Origin: DAOTVC01 sp034437215
GTDB lineage: Bacteria; Chloroflexota; Anaerolineae; B4-G1; SLSP01
DNA length: 23,193 nt
Assembly: GCA_034437215.1 (NCBI GenBank)
Contig: DAOTVC010000059.1
Location: 1-23,193 of the forward strand
Direction: 5' to 3'
The position numbers and the translations under genes were made by a program. The notes under the pieces are model-generated. The model made no database searches. It saw only the letters and a program-made list of their open reading frames with translations, and was not told the DNA's origin. Every line of letters begins with the position of its first letter. The first letter of the stretch is position 1. Of this stretch, positions 7,996 through 16,113 are shown in pieces.

Positions 7996-9718
7996 CCTGG
8001 TCCTGGAGCCTCTTCCGCAGTGCCTCGGGAACGTGGCCTCCCTTCTCGAGGATGCGCAATGTCTCCTCTGGAGTGGGAGGGGGCTCAGCAGTGAGCTCCT
8101 CCACGATGGGACCGGAGGCCGGCGCGGGAGCATCGACCCGCAGCCCTGCCAGCCAGAGCAGCAGTTCGGCGGGGTCGGAGAGCCGCTGTACGCCCGGGAG
8201 CTCAGCGCTCTCTTCTGTGGAGGGCGGTGCAATCCACAGCACGTCCGTCGTGTCATCGCCCGGCTCGGAGGGCGGCGTTGCGCTGACGAGGAGGGAGCGG
8301 TGGGCCGCAGCGTCCTCGACCCGCGCCAGGAGTGAGTCGAGGTCCGGATTGGGGGCCGTTCCCGGCGGCAGGGGGCTCAGGAGCAGGAGGCGTCCGGTCT
8401 CCAGGAGCGCCTCTTCTCGATCGGAGAGGGCGATCTGGTCCAGACCTGAACGGACGAAGAGGGCCACCTCGCCCTCGGTGTGCGCCAGCTCCTCGAGAAG
8501 CACCGCTGCTTGATCGCTGTCGTGGAGGGCCGTGGGCAGCAAGCGCTCTCCCAGCAGGAGCGCAGCCGTCTCGCGCAACAGCTCCCGCTCTTCATCGTTT
8601 AGGGGCGTGGGACGTAGGTAGAGGAGGGGGCGTGCGAGGAGCGGGCGTGCTCCTCGACAGAAGAGCAGCGCCGGCCGCAGCCGCAGGGGCAGAGCGTGCA
8701 GACCCTCCGGGTAGTTGCGCGCACTCCAGGGCAGGGCCTCCACTGCGGGCAGCTCTGCGGGTACCTGGAGCTTGCGCGCCTCCTCCAGAGAGAGACCGGC
8801 GCTCTCGGCACCGTCGGGCAGTGTCTCCACTACCTCCTCGACGCGCCACCCTTCTTCGTGCCAGCGGGCCAGAAGCTGCTTGGCGCGCTGGGTTCCGAGA
8901 GGGCTCTCGAAGAGCAGCCAGTACCAGAGCTCTGCGCTCTCTTCCTCGACCGCGCCGGCTTTGCGCTGCCGGAGCACCAGCTCGACGAGTTCGGCGACGG
9001 CTTGAGGGTCGCGGCCCTTGCGTCCCATCCCCAGCCCATCGAGCCCCGGCAGCGCCAGCAGGCGCTCCGCGTTCTCCGGTGTGACACTGCCGCCGTAGAT
9101 GAGCGGGACTTCGTCGCCTACGCCCTCGCCAAAGGCGGCGGAGAGGACGTCGCGGAGTGCCTGAGCGCCCCGCTCAATCTGCTCGGTTGCTGCCGGTTCG
9201 TCCTTGCCGATGGCCCAGGAGGGCTCGTAGACGAAGGCCATGCGCCGGATCTCCTCCGCACTGCAGTCGCCCAGGAGGGTCCGCACGCGTCCCTCCAGCT
9301 GCTGCTTCACGTTTTCGCCGGCTGCATCCTCCCCCAGCAGCAGGATAGGACGCAGCCCCGCCTCCAGAGCGCGCCGCACCTTCCCGCTCATGGTCTCTCC
9401 CCGCTCTCCTCTGTCGCATCGCACCTCGAAGTGTCCGATGAGCACCCACGTCGCCCCTGCATCTACCAGGAGCTCCGCCGAGAGCTGGCCCGTATGGGCC
9501 GGTTCGGTGTGGGAGGAGAGATCCTGGGCTCCCACCTCAAGAGGTAGCCCCTCAACTTCCCGGGCCAGTGTGGCGAGGGCTGTGGCAGGCGGGCATATGA
9601 CGAGAACGAGCTCGGAGGCGCGGCCCTCGTCAAGGGCCTGAAAGCGGGTGACGAAGGCCCGGGTCTCCTCCAGGGTCATGGACATCTTCCAATTGCAGAC
9701 GATCAAGGGGTGACGCAT
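7991..9718 (-). CDS. Triose-phosphate isomerase-like protein fused to a degenerate DprA-like region
   Basis: A 575-residue protein, more than twice the usual TPI length. Residues 1-250 are a TIM-barrel TPI domain with the catalytic set present: Asn9, Lys11, His96 and Glu165, plus YGGSV at 208-212. TPI interconverts dihydroxyacetone phosphate and glyceraldehyde 3-phosphate. Several signature loops differ: IGHSERR reads IGHFEVR, loop 6 reads PSWAIGKD instead of PVWAIGTG, and the phosphate loop LVGGASL reads LGMGRKG. Residues about 262-530 resemble DprA, the recombination mediator. They have a small helical start (ELWYWLLFESPLGTQRAKQLL), YPEGLHAL, PALLFCRGARPLLARP, and SGLDQIALSDREEALLE followed by SPLPPGTAP. 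The DprA GSR and SGxARGID motifs are absent, so it is probably not a working DprA. GGGAGGG precedes the start. No gapA or pgk is adjacent. TPI activity is uncertain. Confidence 0.75.
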   Translation of the reverse strand: MRHPLIVCNWKMSMTLEETRAFVTRFQALDEGRASELVLVICPPATALATLAREVEGLPLEVGAQDLSSHTEPAHTGQLSAELLVDAGATWVLIGHFEVRCDRGERGETMSGKVRRALEAGLRPILLLGEDAAGENVKQQLEGRVRTLLGDCSAEEIRRMAFVYEPSWAIGKDEPAATEQIERGAQALRDVLSAAFGEGVGDEVPLIYGGSVTPENAERLLALPGLDGLGMGRKGRDPQAVAELVELVLRQRKAGAVEEESAELWYWLLFESPLGTQRAKQLLARWHEEGWRVEEVVETLPDGAESAGLSLEEARKLQVPAELPAVEALPWSARNYPEGLHALPLRLRPALLFCRGARPLLARPLLYLRPTPLNDEERELLRETAALLLGERLLPTALHDSDQAAVLLEELAHTEGEVALFVRSGLDQIALSDREEALLETGRLLLLSPLPPGTAPNPDLDSLLARVEDAAAHRSLLVSATPPSEPGDDTTDVLWIAPPSTEESAELPGVQRLSDPAELLLWLAGLRVDAPAPASGPIVEELTAEPPPTPEETLRILEKGGHVPEALRKRLQDQG

Positions 9719-9741
9719 AAGCCCTCCCTAGAAAATAAGTA

Positions 9742-9801
9742 GGTTTGTAGTAGGCGCTTCAGCGCCGTACGTTCACGGCGATAAATCGCCTACTACGAAC
9801 C
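9742..9801. repeat. Nested palindromic intergenic repeat
   Basis: Outer arms GGTTTGTAGTAGGCG (9742-9756) and CGCCTACTACGAACC (9787-9801) pair over 15 positions with one G-T pair. Inside are three overlapping small hairpins: GGCGCT/AGCGCC around TC, CGCCGT/ACGGCG, and GGCGAT/ATCGCC around AA. The fold resembles the palindromic elements scattered between genes in several GC-rich bacterial genomes. Only one copy lies in this window. Confidence 0.65.
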
Positions 9802-9810
9802 CCGTTTTCG

Positions 9811-9833
9811 TCCTACGGTGGTGTCCCGTAGGA
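9811..9833. repeat. Small hairpin next to the palindromic repeat
   Basis: TCCTACGG (9811-9818) and CCGTAGGA (9826-9833) form an 8-bp perfect stem with a 7-nt loop. A further TCCTACG follows at about 9844. It may terminate transcripts leaving dtd or belong to the adjacent repeat element. Confidence 0.45.
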
Positions 9834-9969
9834 ACATGTCGACTCCTACGAGAATCAGGTGAGCAGGAATGAGGGATCAGAGATCAGGGACCAGGAGATT
9901 CGAGCCGAATGTCTCTATCTATATCTCTACCCTCTGATCAAGAATGGCCAGGTAGATAACGCTTCCATA

Positions 9970-10419
9970 CTACGCCGCCGGCTCTTTTTCCAGAATGATG
10001 GTGACGGGGCCGTCATTGACGAGCTCGACCACCATATGGGCGCCGAAGACGCCGGCGGCTACCGGAACCTCCTCGTCGCGCAGGGCATCGCAGAAGAGCT
10101 CCACGAGGGGCTCGGCGACCTCGGGAGGGGCGGCGTGGGCGAAGGAGGGGCGGAATCCCCGGCGAATGTCGCCGTGCAGGGTGAACTGCGAGACGACGAG
10201 GACGCTGCCCCCGACGTCCTGCACGGAGAGGTTCATCTTGCCTGCGGCGTCGGAGAAGATGCGGAGGTTCGCCGTCTTGTGGGCCAGCCAGCGAGCCTCC
10301 TTCTCCGTATCTCCCTCTCCTACTCCCAACAGCAGGAGCAGACCGTGCTCGATGGCGCCCACGACCTCCCCGTCGACGGTCACCGCTGCTCGCGTGACCC
10401 GTTGTGCGACTGCACGCAT
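9970..10419 (-). CDS. dtd: D-aminoacyl-tRNA deacylase
   Basis: A 149-residue protein of normal DTD length. DTD hydrolyses D-aminoacyl-tRNAs, and also glycyl-tRNA(Ala), in the cytoplasm, protecting translation from wrong stereoisomers. It is a dimer whose active site uses the SQFT motif, seen here at 77-80, and the Gly-cisPro motif in NDGPVT at 135-140. The N-terminus MRAVAQRVTRAAVTVDG is also typical. GAGGAGG lies just upstream of the ATG. It follows acpS by 61 nt on the same strand, probably in one transcript. The match is complete, with nothing unusual. Confidence 0.96.
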   Translation of the reverse strand: MRAVAQRVTRAAVTVDGEVVGAIEHGLLLLLGVGEGDTEKEARWLAHKTANLRIFSDAAGKMNLSVQDVGGSVLVVSQFTLHGDIRRGFRPSFAHAAPPEVAEPLVELFCDALRDEEVPVAAGVFGAHMVVELVNDGPVTIILEKEPAA

Positions 10420-10480
10420 GAAGCCTCCTCGCTCCTCTTACCCCTCTACTCCCTGCGTCCCCAGTAAAGCGCTTTGCTCT

Positions 10481-10861
10481 TCATCTGGCGAGGGCGACGA
10501 CGAAGGCCACAGAGAGCCCCGCCTCGTGGGTGAGGCTCAGGGACCACTCGGTGAGCCCCTGCTCGTCGGCCAGAGCCTGCGCCTGCCCGTGGAGTCGCAG
10601 GTAGGGGCGACCCCGCCGGTCATTGAGCACCTCGGCCTCCTTCCAATCGATCCCCTCGGGGGAGAGCAGGCGCATCCCCACCCCCAGCGCCTTGGAGATC
10701 GCCTCCTTGGCGGCAAAGCGGGAGGCCAGCTCGGCGGGGTCGCCCCGAGCGTACCGGATCTCGTCCTCGGTGTAGACCCGCTCCAAGAAGTGCTCCCGGT
10801 ATCGCTCCAGAAGGCGCTGCACCCGTGCGATCTTCACCAGGTCGACGCCCGTGGTCAGCAT
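10481..10861 (-). CDS. acpS: Holo-[acyl-carrier-protein] synthase
   Basis: A 126-residue AcpS-type phosphopantetheinyl transferase. It moves 4'-phosphopantetheine from CoA to the serine of apo-ACP, a step needed for fatty acid synthesis. The two magnesium-binding motifs are present: GVDLVKIARV with Asp7, and RFAAKEAISKALG with Glu53. AcpS is a cytoplasmic trimer. The start codon lies only 2 nt after the stop of the M16 partner gene, so the two are almost certainly co-transcribed and perhaps translationally coupled. Length and motifs are ordinary. Confidence 0.95.
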   Translation of the reverse strand: MLTTGVDLVKIARVQRLLERYREHFLERVYTEDEIRYARGDPAELASRFAAKEAISKALGVGMRLLSPEGIDWKEAEVLNDRRGRPYLRLHGQAQALADEQGLTEWSLSLTHEAGLSVAFVVALAR

Positions 10862-10863
10862 CT

Positions 10864-12159
10864 CTACTCTGCTTCGTCCAGCTGGGGGCCGGCGATGGCG
10901 AGCGAGTAGTGCTCCGGATCGAGCCAGCGTTGAGCGACCCCCTGGACGTCCTCAACGGTGACGGCACCGATGAGCTCGGCATAGCGCTGCAGATAGTCGA
11001 GCCCCAGTCCGTACCGTTCGATGTTGATCAGGGCGTGGGCCACGCCCTCGTTGGTCTCCAGCTGCAGGGGAAGGCGGCCGGTGAGAAAGGACTGGCTGTC
11101 CTCCAGCTCTTCCTGGGGCACGGGCTCCTCTCGCAGCCGCTCGATCTCCTTCTGGATTAGATCAACGGCGCGCTCGACGTTGTGGGGGTTGACCCCGGCG
11201 ATGGCTCGCCAGGGTCCGCTATCCTGGCCTCCCGAAACGCTGCTGTAGGCATAGTAAGCCAGCCCACTGGCGGTGCGCACGCTCTCCCCCAACCGGCCCA
11301 TCATCCCAAAGATGCCCAGCACGGTGTTAGCGACGTAGCAGGCGTAGAAGTCCGGATCATCACGGGAGGGTCCGGGCCAGCCCAACTGCAGGTCGCTCTG
11401 GGTCTTGTCGGCGATGAAGGCCTGCTCCTTGCGCACCTCCTGCAGCGACGGGACCTCGGGCAGCGGTGAGCGCGCGGGGCGGCTGCCCTGCCAATCACCA
11501 AAAGCTCTCCGGACGGCCTCAAAGGCCTCCTCGGCTTTCACGGCCCCCACCACGATGATCGCTCCACCCCGGGGGGCGAAGAAGCGCTCGTGAAAGGCCA
11601 ACAGATCATCCCGCGTGAGCGGCATGACGGTCTCGGTGTAGCCCATGTTGCTCCAATGATAAGGGTGGCTCTCGGGGTAGGTCAGCTCGTGAAAGAGGCG
11701 CGTGGCCATCCGCCGGGTGTCGTGGGCGCGTTCCCGAATATCGGTCAGAATCTCGGCCCGCGCTCGTTCTACCTGTTCCGGGGCGAAGGCCGGGTTGCGC
11801 AGGACGTCGCTCAGGACGTCGAGGAGGAAGGGCAGCTGCTCTGACAGCCCTTTGCCGCCGAAGGTGGTGATGTGCGTGCCCGAGCCGAGACCGAAGGTCG
11901 CTCCGACAGACTCCACCTCTTCATACAACGTCTCGAAGGGGCGCTTGTGGGTGCCGCGCTCCATCACGTCGACCGTGAAGCTGGAAAGCCCCGCCTGGGT
12001 CGGGATTTCGTCCTCTGCGCCTACCTCCACATAGCCATTGACCACGACGGCAGGGCTGGCGAAGTTCTCACGTGCCAGAACGGTGATGCCGTTGGGCAGG
12101 GTGCGACGCAGGGTATCATCGGGTCCCGGAAAGGCGTGGGTGTGAGCTCTCGTTTTCAT
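10864..12159 (-). CDS. M16-family peptidase-like protein, non-catalytic subunit
   Basis: A 431-residue M16 (pitrilysin/MPP-like) protein with two M16 halves. The zinc motif HxxEH is lost: the segment aligned with SHxxEHMLFKGT reads SSFTVDVMERGT, with Ser60, Val63 and Asp64 at the zinc positions. The C-terminal half keeps the substrate-contact pair Arg295 and Tyr302 in SVRTASGLAYYAYS. In two-subunit bacterial M16 enzymes one chain supplies zinc and the other the Arg/Tyr pair; this is the second type. Its partner is the next gene upstream, 70 nt away. GGGAG precedes the ATG. No signal peptide is seen. Natural substrates are unknown. Confidence 0.9.
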   Translation of the reverse strand: MKTRAHTHAFPGPDDTLRRTLPNGITVLARENFASPAVVVNGYVEVGAEDEIPTQAGLSSFTVDVMERGTHKRPFETLYEEVESVGATFGLGSGTHITTFGGKGLSEQLPFLLDVLSDVLRNPAFAPEQVERARAEILTDIRERAHDTRRMATRLFHELTYPESHPYHWSNMGYTETVMPLTRDDLLAFHERFFAPRGGAIIVVGAVKAEEAFEAVRRAFGDWQGSRPARSPLPEVPSLQEVRKEQAFIADKTQSDLQLGWPGPSRDDPDFYACYVANTVLGIFGMMGRLGESVRTASGLAYYAYSSVSGGQDSGPWRAIAGVNPHNVERAVDLIQKEIERLREEPVPQEELEDSQSFLTGRLPLQLETNEGVAHALINIERYGLGLDYLQRYAELIGAVTVEDVQGVAQRWLDPEHYSLAIAGPQLDEAE

Positions 12160-12229
12160 GCTGGTGCTCCCTTCATCGGATGAGACACTATGGGTGGCCC
12201 AAATCTGTGAGCCTTGGGTCCGGTAAGGA

Positions 12230-13501
12230 CTAACTCGTCGTCGATACGTAGTGACCTACGGTCCGGTTCTCTTCCCCCAGATAGGTCTGGGCTACGCGCA
12301 GCACATCGGCCACCGTGACGGCTTCAAGCTTCTGCAGGTAGTTGAGGAACCAGGTGTAGCGGGCGAAGGTCTCGCTGAAGCCCAACCAGAAGGCCTGGTT
12401 TGTGATGCTTTCGCTCGAGTAGGCAAAGAGGGCCCGCGCCTGCCGTTTGGCCTTCTCCAGCTCGGCTTCGGAGACTGCCTCTTCTCTGACTTTCTCAACC
12501 TCCTCCAGGATCACGCGCTCGACCTCGGCAGGTGTGTGGTCCGGCAGGATGGTCGCCGTGATACGGTAGAGCCCCGGGTCAATGGTGGGGATGAGGCTGG
12601 CGTTGATCCCGGCGGCGAGATCGCGAGCGACGACGGCTTGATAGAGACGGCTGGTGTGGTTGGTGAGGCTGCCCCGTCCGATCAGAGAGCCGGAGCTGCC
12701 GGCCAAGATGGTGCTGAGGACGGTGAGGGGAAAGACGTCATCCTCTGTCGCTGCCGGGGTATGGTAGGCGATGGCGAGGTAGTCGGCTCCCGCATTGCCC
12801 CGGACGGTGACACGGCGCTCCCCCCGCTGTGGGGGTTCCACGGCCTGTACCGGCGGGGCCTCGGGCCCCTCTTGAATCGAGCCGAAGTATCTCTCGATGA
12901 TGCGCAGCATCTCTCCGGCGTTGAAATCCCCGGTGACGGCGATGGTGGCGTTGTTGGGAGTGTAGTAGGTGCGGTAGTGGTGATAGAGGTCGTCGCGCGT
13001 CATCGTCTCCAGGTCCGACATGTGACCGATGGTGTCGTGACCGTAGGGGTGTACGCGGTACGCCGCGGCAGAGAGCTCCTCGTCCAGCAGGAAGGTTGGG
13101 TCGTTCTCGTTGCCCTGGCGCTCGCTGATGATCACCGTTCGCTCCGACTCCACCTCACCCGCTGCAAAGAGGGCCTCGGTCATGCGATCGGACTCGATGT
13201 CCAGGGCCAACGCGACCCGGTCTGTAGGCAGGGTCTCGTAGTAGGCGGTGAAGTCATACCAGGTCATGGCGTTGAAGTAACCGCCCACCCGGGCCAGGGC
13301 CTGATCCATCTTGCCCCGCGGCCACTTCTCCGTCCCCTTGAAGAGCATGTGCTCGACCCAGTGAGAGACCCCGGTGATGCCGAGGTGCTCATTGCGGCTG
13401 CCCACCCGGTACCAGATCCAGAAACTGGTCACCGGTGCGGTATGGCTCTCTCGTGCTAAGACGGTAAGCCCGTTATCTAAGGTGGTCTTCAATAGATTCA
13501 C
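12230..13501 (-). CDS. M16-family zinc metallopeptidase, catalytic subunit
   Basis: A two-domain M16 peptidase with the inverted zinc motif His47-Trp-Val-Glu50-His51 and the third ligand Glu127, 76 residues beyond His51 as the family expects. The C-terminal half lacks a clear Arg/Tyr pair, which the partner gene carries, so the two should form a heterodimer. I chose the GTG at 13501: GGAGGT lies at the right distance and translation then begins at VNLLKTTLDNGLTVL, the usual family N-terminus. The alternative ATG at 13546 adds 15 residues and lengthens the overlap with the PfkB gene from 29 to 74 nt. The protein appears cytoplasmic and probably cleaves peptides or small proteins. Confidence 0.92.
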   Translation of the reverse strand: MNLLKTTLDNGLTVLARESHTAPVTSFWIWYRVGSRNEHLGITGVSHWVEHMLFKGTEKWPRGKMDQALARVGGYFNAMTWYDFTAYYETLPTDRVALALDIESDRMTEALFAAGEVESERTVIISERQGNENDPTFLLDEELSAAAYRVHPYGHDTIGHMSDLETMTRDDLYHHYRTYYTPNNATIAVTGDFNAGEMLRIIERYFGSIQEGPEAPPVQAVEPPQRGERRVTVRGNAGADYLAIAYHTPAATEDDVFPLTVLSTILAGSSGSLIGRGSLTNHTSRLYQAVVARDLAAGINASLIPTIDPGLYRITATILPDHTPAEVERVILEEVEKVREEAVSEAELEKAKRQARALFAYSSESITNQAFWLGFSETFARYTWFLNYLQKLEAVTVADVLRVAQTYLGEENRTVGHYVSTTS

Positions 13502-14474
13502 CTCTACCTCCAATCTGGCGATGGTTGTCGTATGACTCAAGAACATACTGCATCCTCTGGCCCTGCTCTGCGAGAAAGTCCACTACCTCCTCGAGGGCGG
13601 GCAGGGCCGCCCGGGCGCCGGGGCGGCGCAGCTTCAGCGTCGCGACGGCGGTTCCGAAGCGCGCGGCCTCCCGGGGAGGAAGGTCGCGCAGCAGGCCCGT
13701 AACCAGCCCGGCGGCGAAGGCATCCCCGGCCCCAGTGCTGTCTTCTGCCGCGACCGGAAAGGCCGGCACGTGGTCGAGGCCACCCTCAGAACCCACCAGC
13801 ACGCCCTGGCTGCCCATCGTCAGCGCAACGGTCCCCGGTACGAGTCCCAGCAGTGCTCGCAGAGCCTCGCGGGGCTGCTCGTGGCCCGTCAGCAGCGCTG
13901 CCTCCACCCGGTTGACGATGAGTAGATCCACCCGGGCTGCGATCTCCCGGACCGCCGGCACACCCTCGGGCCACTGCACGTCCCCCGCCGTGTAGGAGAT
14001 GAAGGCGCCTGCCGTGCGGGCCACTTCGATGGCGGCGAGGGCGACGCTGCAGTAACCCGGCGCCAGGTGGAGAGCCTGGGCCTCGCGCAGCAGTTCGCGA
14101 CGCAGCTCCGCGGGATGTTCCAGGACGAGGGTACCGGGGAGACCAAAGATGATGCGCTCGCCCCGGGGGTTGACGGCGATAAAGCAGCTGTGAGTGGCGG
14201 TCTCGGCGCGCAGGACCATGGCGGAGAGATCGACGCCCTCCTCCCGCAGCCCTTTCCGGAGCACCTGCCCGATCTCGTCGTCACCCGTGGCTCCCATGAG
14301 CGCCACCCGGTTGCCCAGGCGGGCCAGCGCCACGGCGATATTGGCCCCCATGCCCCCGTGCGAGCGGCTGAGCGCCGTCGCGACGGCGTTGCCGTCGGGC
14401 TCCGGAAAGCGAGCGACGCGGACGATGGTGTCCAACGCCGGTCCGCCAAGAACCACAATCTGTGGGTTACCCAT
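13473..14474 (-). CDS. PfkB-family carbohydrate (ribokinase-like) kinase
   Basis: A 333-residue ribokinase-fold kinase. The first signature (GGMGANIAVALARLG, 40-54) and the second (DSTGAGDAFAAG, 245-256, catalytic Asp251) are both intact. The enzyme should transfer phosphate from ATP to a sugar or nucleoside hydroxyl; the substrate cannot be read from sequence, though ribokinase-like is the nearest description. I start at the ATG (14474), where the ribokinase-like N-terminus IVVLGGPALDTIVRV follows closely. A GTG at 14498 would add eight residues. The 3' end overlaps the catalytic M16 gene by 29 nt, so the genes are co-transcribed. Confidence 0.88.
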   Translation of the reverse strand: MGNPQIVVLGGPALDTIVRVARFPEPDGNAVATALSRSHGGMGANIAVALARLGNRVALMGATGDDEIGQVLRKGLREEGVDLSAMVLRAETATHSCFIAVNPRGERIIFGLPGTLVLEHPAELRRELLREAQALHLAPGYCSVALAAIEVARTAGAFISYTAGDVQWPEGVPAVREIAARVDLLIVNRVEAALLTGHEQPREALRALLGLVPGTVALTMGSQGVLVGSEGGLDHVPAFPVAAEDSTGAGDAFAAGLVTGLLRDLPPREAARFGTAVATLKLRRPGARAALPALEEVVDFLAEQGQRMQYVLESYDNHRQIGGRGESIEDHLR

Positions 14475-14529
14475 GTCCCTCGCCTGTGGAGCCCCCACCG
14501 CAGCGGGGTCTCCACCCCCTTGACAGAAT

Positions 14530-15852
14530 CTATAGAGGCTCTACCCCTTCACCGTCGTAGCCGCGCCCAATCCCACGGTAGTCGAAGCCCAGCTCCCGCA
14601 TCATTGCAGGTTCGTAGATATTCCGCCCGTCCACGATCACCGGCTTCTTGATCAACCGCCTGATCCGGTTCAGATCCAGCTGCTTGAACTCATTCCATTC
14701 GGTGACGACGATGAGGGCATCGGCGTCCTTGGCGACGGCGTAGGCGTCCTCCACCAGATCCACCGCCGGCAGGACGCGCCGGGCATTGTCCATGCTGGCG
14801 GGATCGTAGGCGCGCACCCGCGCGCCCTCACGGGTCAGATGGTGGACGATGTCGATAGAGGGGGCGTCCCGCATATCGTCCGTCCGGGGTTTGAAGGCCA
14901 GGCCCAACAGCCCGATCAATTTGCCGTCCAGGGAGCCGATCATCTCCTTGAGCTTGCGCACTGGGGCCTGCCGTTGATCACTGTTGATGTCCATGACGGC
15001 GTGGAGAAGGTGGGGGTGCCGGCCCTCCGTCTCGGCCATGTAAGCCAGCGCCTTGACATCCTTGGGGAAGCAGGAGCCCCCCCAACCGAGGCCGGCATCG
15101 AGGAAGTAGGGGCCGATGCGTCGGTCGAGCCCCATACCCGCGGAGACCTCCTTCACGTCGGCCCCCAGCGCCTCGCAGATGTTCGCCATCTCGTTGATGA
15201 AGGAGATCTTGGCCGCGAGGAAGGCGTTGGAGGCGTACTTGATCATCTCCGCCGTCCGCAGGTCGGTGATCATGATGGTGCTGCGCAGCGGCAGGTGCAG
15301 CTGTGCCACCTTCTCGGCTGCATCCAGATCCGTCGAGCCGAGAACCGTCCGGTCGGGGTTCATGAAGTCGGTGATCGCCGTGCCCTCTCGCAAAAACTCC
15401 GGGCAGGAGACGACGGCAAAATCCGGGGCGTCGGGACGTCGCTGGCGGATGATCTCCGTAACCCAGTCGCCGGTCCCTACGGGCACCGTGGACTTATTGA
15501 CGATGACGAGGGGATGGTCCATGACGTCGGCGATGGTCTCCGCCGCCATACGCACGTATCGCAGGTCGGCCTCCCCGTCCACGCCCGAGGGCGTGCCTAC
15601 GGCGATAAAGACGAACTCCGCATCCTCGAGGGCGTCCTCGTAGGAGGTGGTGAAGTAGAGGCGCTCGCCCTTGACGTTCCGCGCCACCAACTCCTCCAGC
15701 CCCATCTCGTAGATGGGCATGATGCCCTTCTCGAGATTGGCAATGCGTTCCTCATCGATGTCCAGACAGGTGACTTTGTTACCCAGATCGGCGAAGCAGG
15801 CGCCACTTACCAGCCCTACGTACCCTACGCCGATGACCGTGATCTTTTTCAT
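14530..15852 (-). CDS. ugd: UDP-glucose 6-dehydrogenase
   Basis: A 440-residue nucleotide-sugar dehydrogenase that oxidises UDP-glucose twice with NAD+ to UDP-glucuronate, a precursor for polysaccharides and glycolipids. The NAD-binding GVGYVG is at 8-13, the substrate region has CPEFLREGTA (150-159), Lys205 lies in EMIKYASNAF, and the active-site Cys261 lies in GGSCFPKD. The C-terminal domain starts at GLLGLAFKPRTDDMRDAPS. GGAG precedes the ATG by about 8 nt. It is the first gene of the minus-strand cluster and has a promoter at 15914-15941. UDP-N-acetylmannosamine dehydrogenases are related, but this one matches the UDP-glucose type better. Confidence 0.93.
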   Translation of the reverse strand: MKKITVIGVGYVGLVSGACFADLGNKVTCLDIDEERIANLEKGIMPIYEMGLEELVARNVKGERLYFTTSYEDALEDAEFVFIAVGTPSGVDGEADLRYVRMAAETIADVMDHPLVIVNKSTVPVGTGDWVTEIIRQRRPDAPDFAVVSCPEFLREGTAITDFMNPDRTVLGSTDLDAAEKVAQLHLPLRSTIMITDLRTAEMIKYASNAFLAAKISFINEMANICEALGADVKEVSAGMGLDRRIGPYFLDAGLGWGGSCFPKDVKALAYMAETEGRHPHLLHAVMDINSDQRQAPVRKLKEMIGSLDGKLIGLLGLAFKPRTDDMRDAPSIDIVHHLTREGARVRAYDPASMDNARRVLPAVDLVEDAYAVAKDADALIVVTEWNEFKQLDLNRIRRLIKKPVIVDGRNIYEPAMMRELGFDYRGIGRGYDGEGVEPL

Positions 15853-15913
15853 ATAAGAGACTCCTTCAACGGGATTTCAAGATATACCTGGGGAAGCTGA
15901 CCCCGACTGCATG

Positions 15914-15941
15914 ATGATACCACAGTTAAGCTCTTTTCCAA
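15914..15941 (-). promoter_or_regulatory. Promoter for the ugd-led cluster
   Basis: On the minus strand TTGGAA (15941-15936), a 16-bp spacer and TATCAT (15919-15914, five of six consensus) sit about 60 nt upstream of the ugd ATG. Confidence 0.55.
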
Positions 15942-15955
15942 TCCTGGCTCTCAGC

Positions 15956-16074
15956 AGGGCTATCGCACTTAGAGAACTTTCCCCAGCGCGTTACTTGGTG
16001 CGCCGCTGAAGCCACGTTTTTTAGAAGGGATTTGGGCCGTATCTCTGCGACCAGAGGTCAAATGTGATAGCCCT
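15956..16074. repeat. Segment bounded by 15-bp imperfect inverted repeats
   Basis: AGGGCTATCGCACTT (15956-15970) and AAATGTGATAGCCCT (16060-16074) are inverted copies matching at 13 of 15 positions. The 119-bp unit resembles a small non-coding element, but no target-site duplication is visible at its edges. It could equally be two sites for one regulator. Confidence 0.45.
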
Positions 16075-16085
16075 AATTAGAAACC

Positions 16086-16113
16086 TGGACGGTCAGGCCA
16101 CTTGCTGTATACT
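16086..16113 (+). promoter_or_regulatory. Candidate promoter for metV-metF-metH
   Basis: TGGACG (16086-16091), a 16-bp spacer and TATACT (16108-16113, five of six) lie about 45 nt upstream of the metV ATG. The -35 matches four of six. Confidence 0.4.

Noticed and set aside
9870..9945. A tRNA-like or CRISPR-like stretch with GATCAG repeats
   Set aside because: The repeats are short and irregular (GATCAGAG with CTCTGATC). No cloverleaf, T-loop consensus or regular spacing is present.
9859..10467. A plus-strand frame covering the repeat-rich gap and dtd
   Set aside because: Most of it is antisense to dtd, which is a certain match; the rest is repeat-like sequence.
12251..13459. A 402-codon plus-strand frame opposite the catalytic M16 gene
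   Set aside because: The minus-strand frame carries HxxEH and family-wide similarity; the plus frame has low-complexity composition and no family features.
14839..15900. A 353-codon plus-strand frame opposite ugd
   Set aside because: The UDP-glucose dehydrogenase motifs on the minus strand are complete, and the opposite frame shows none.
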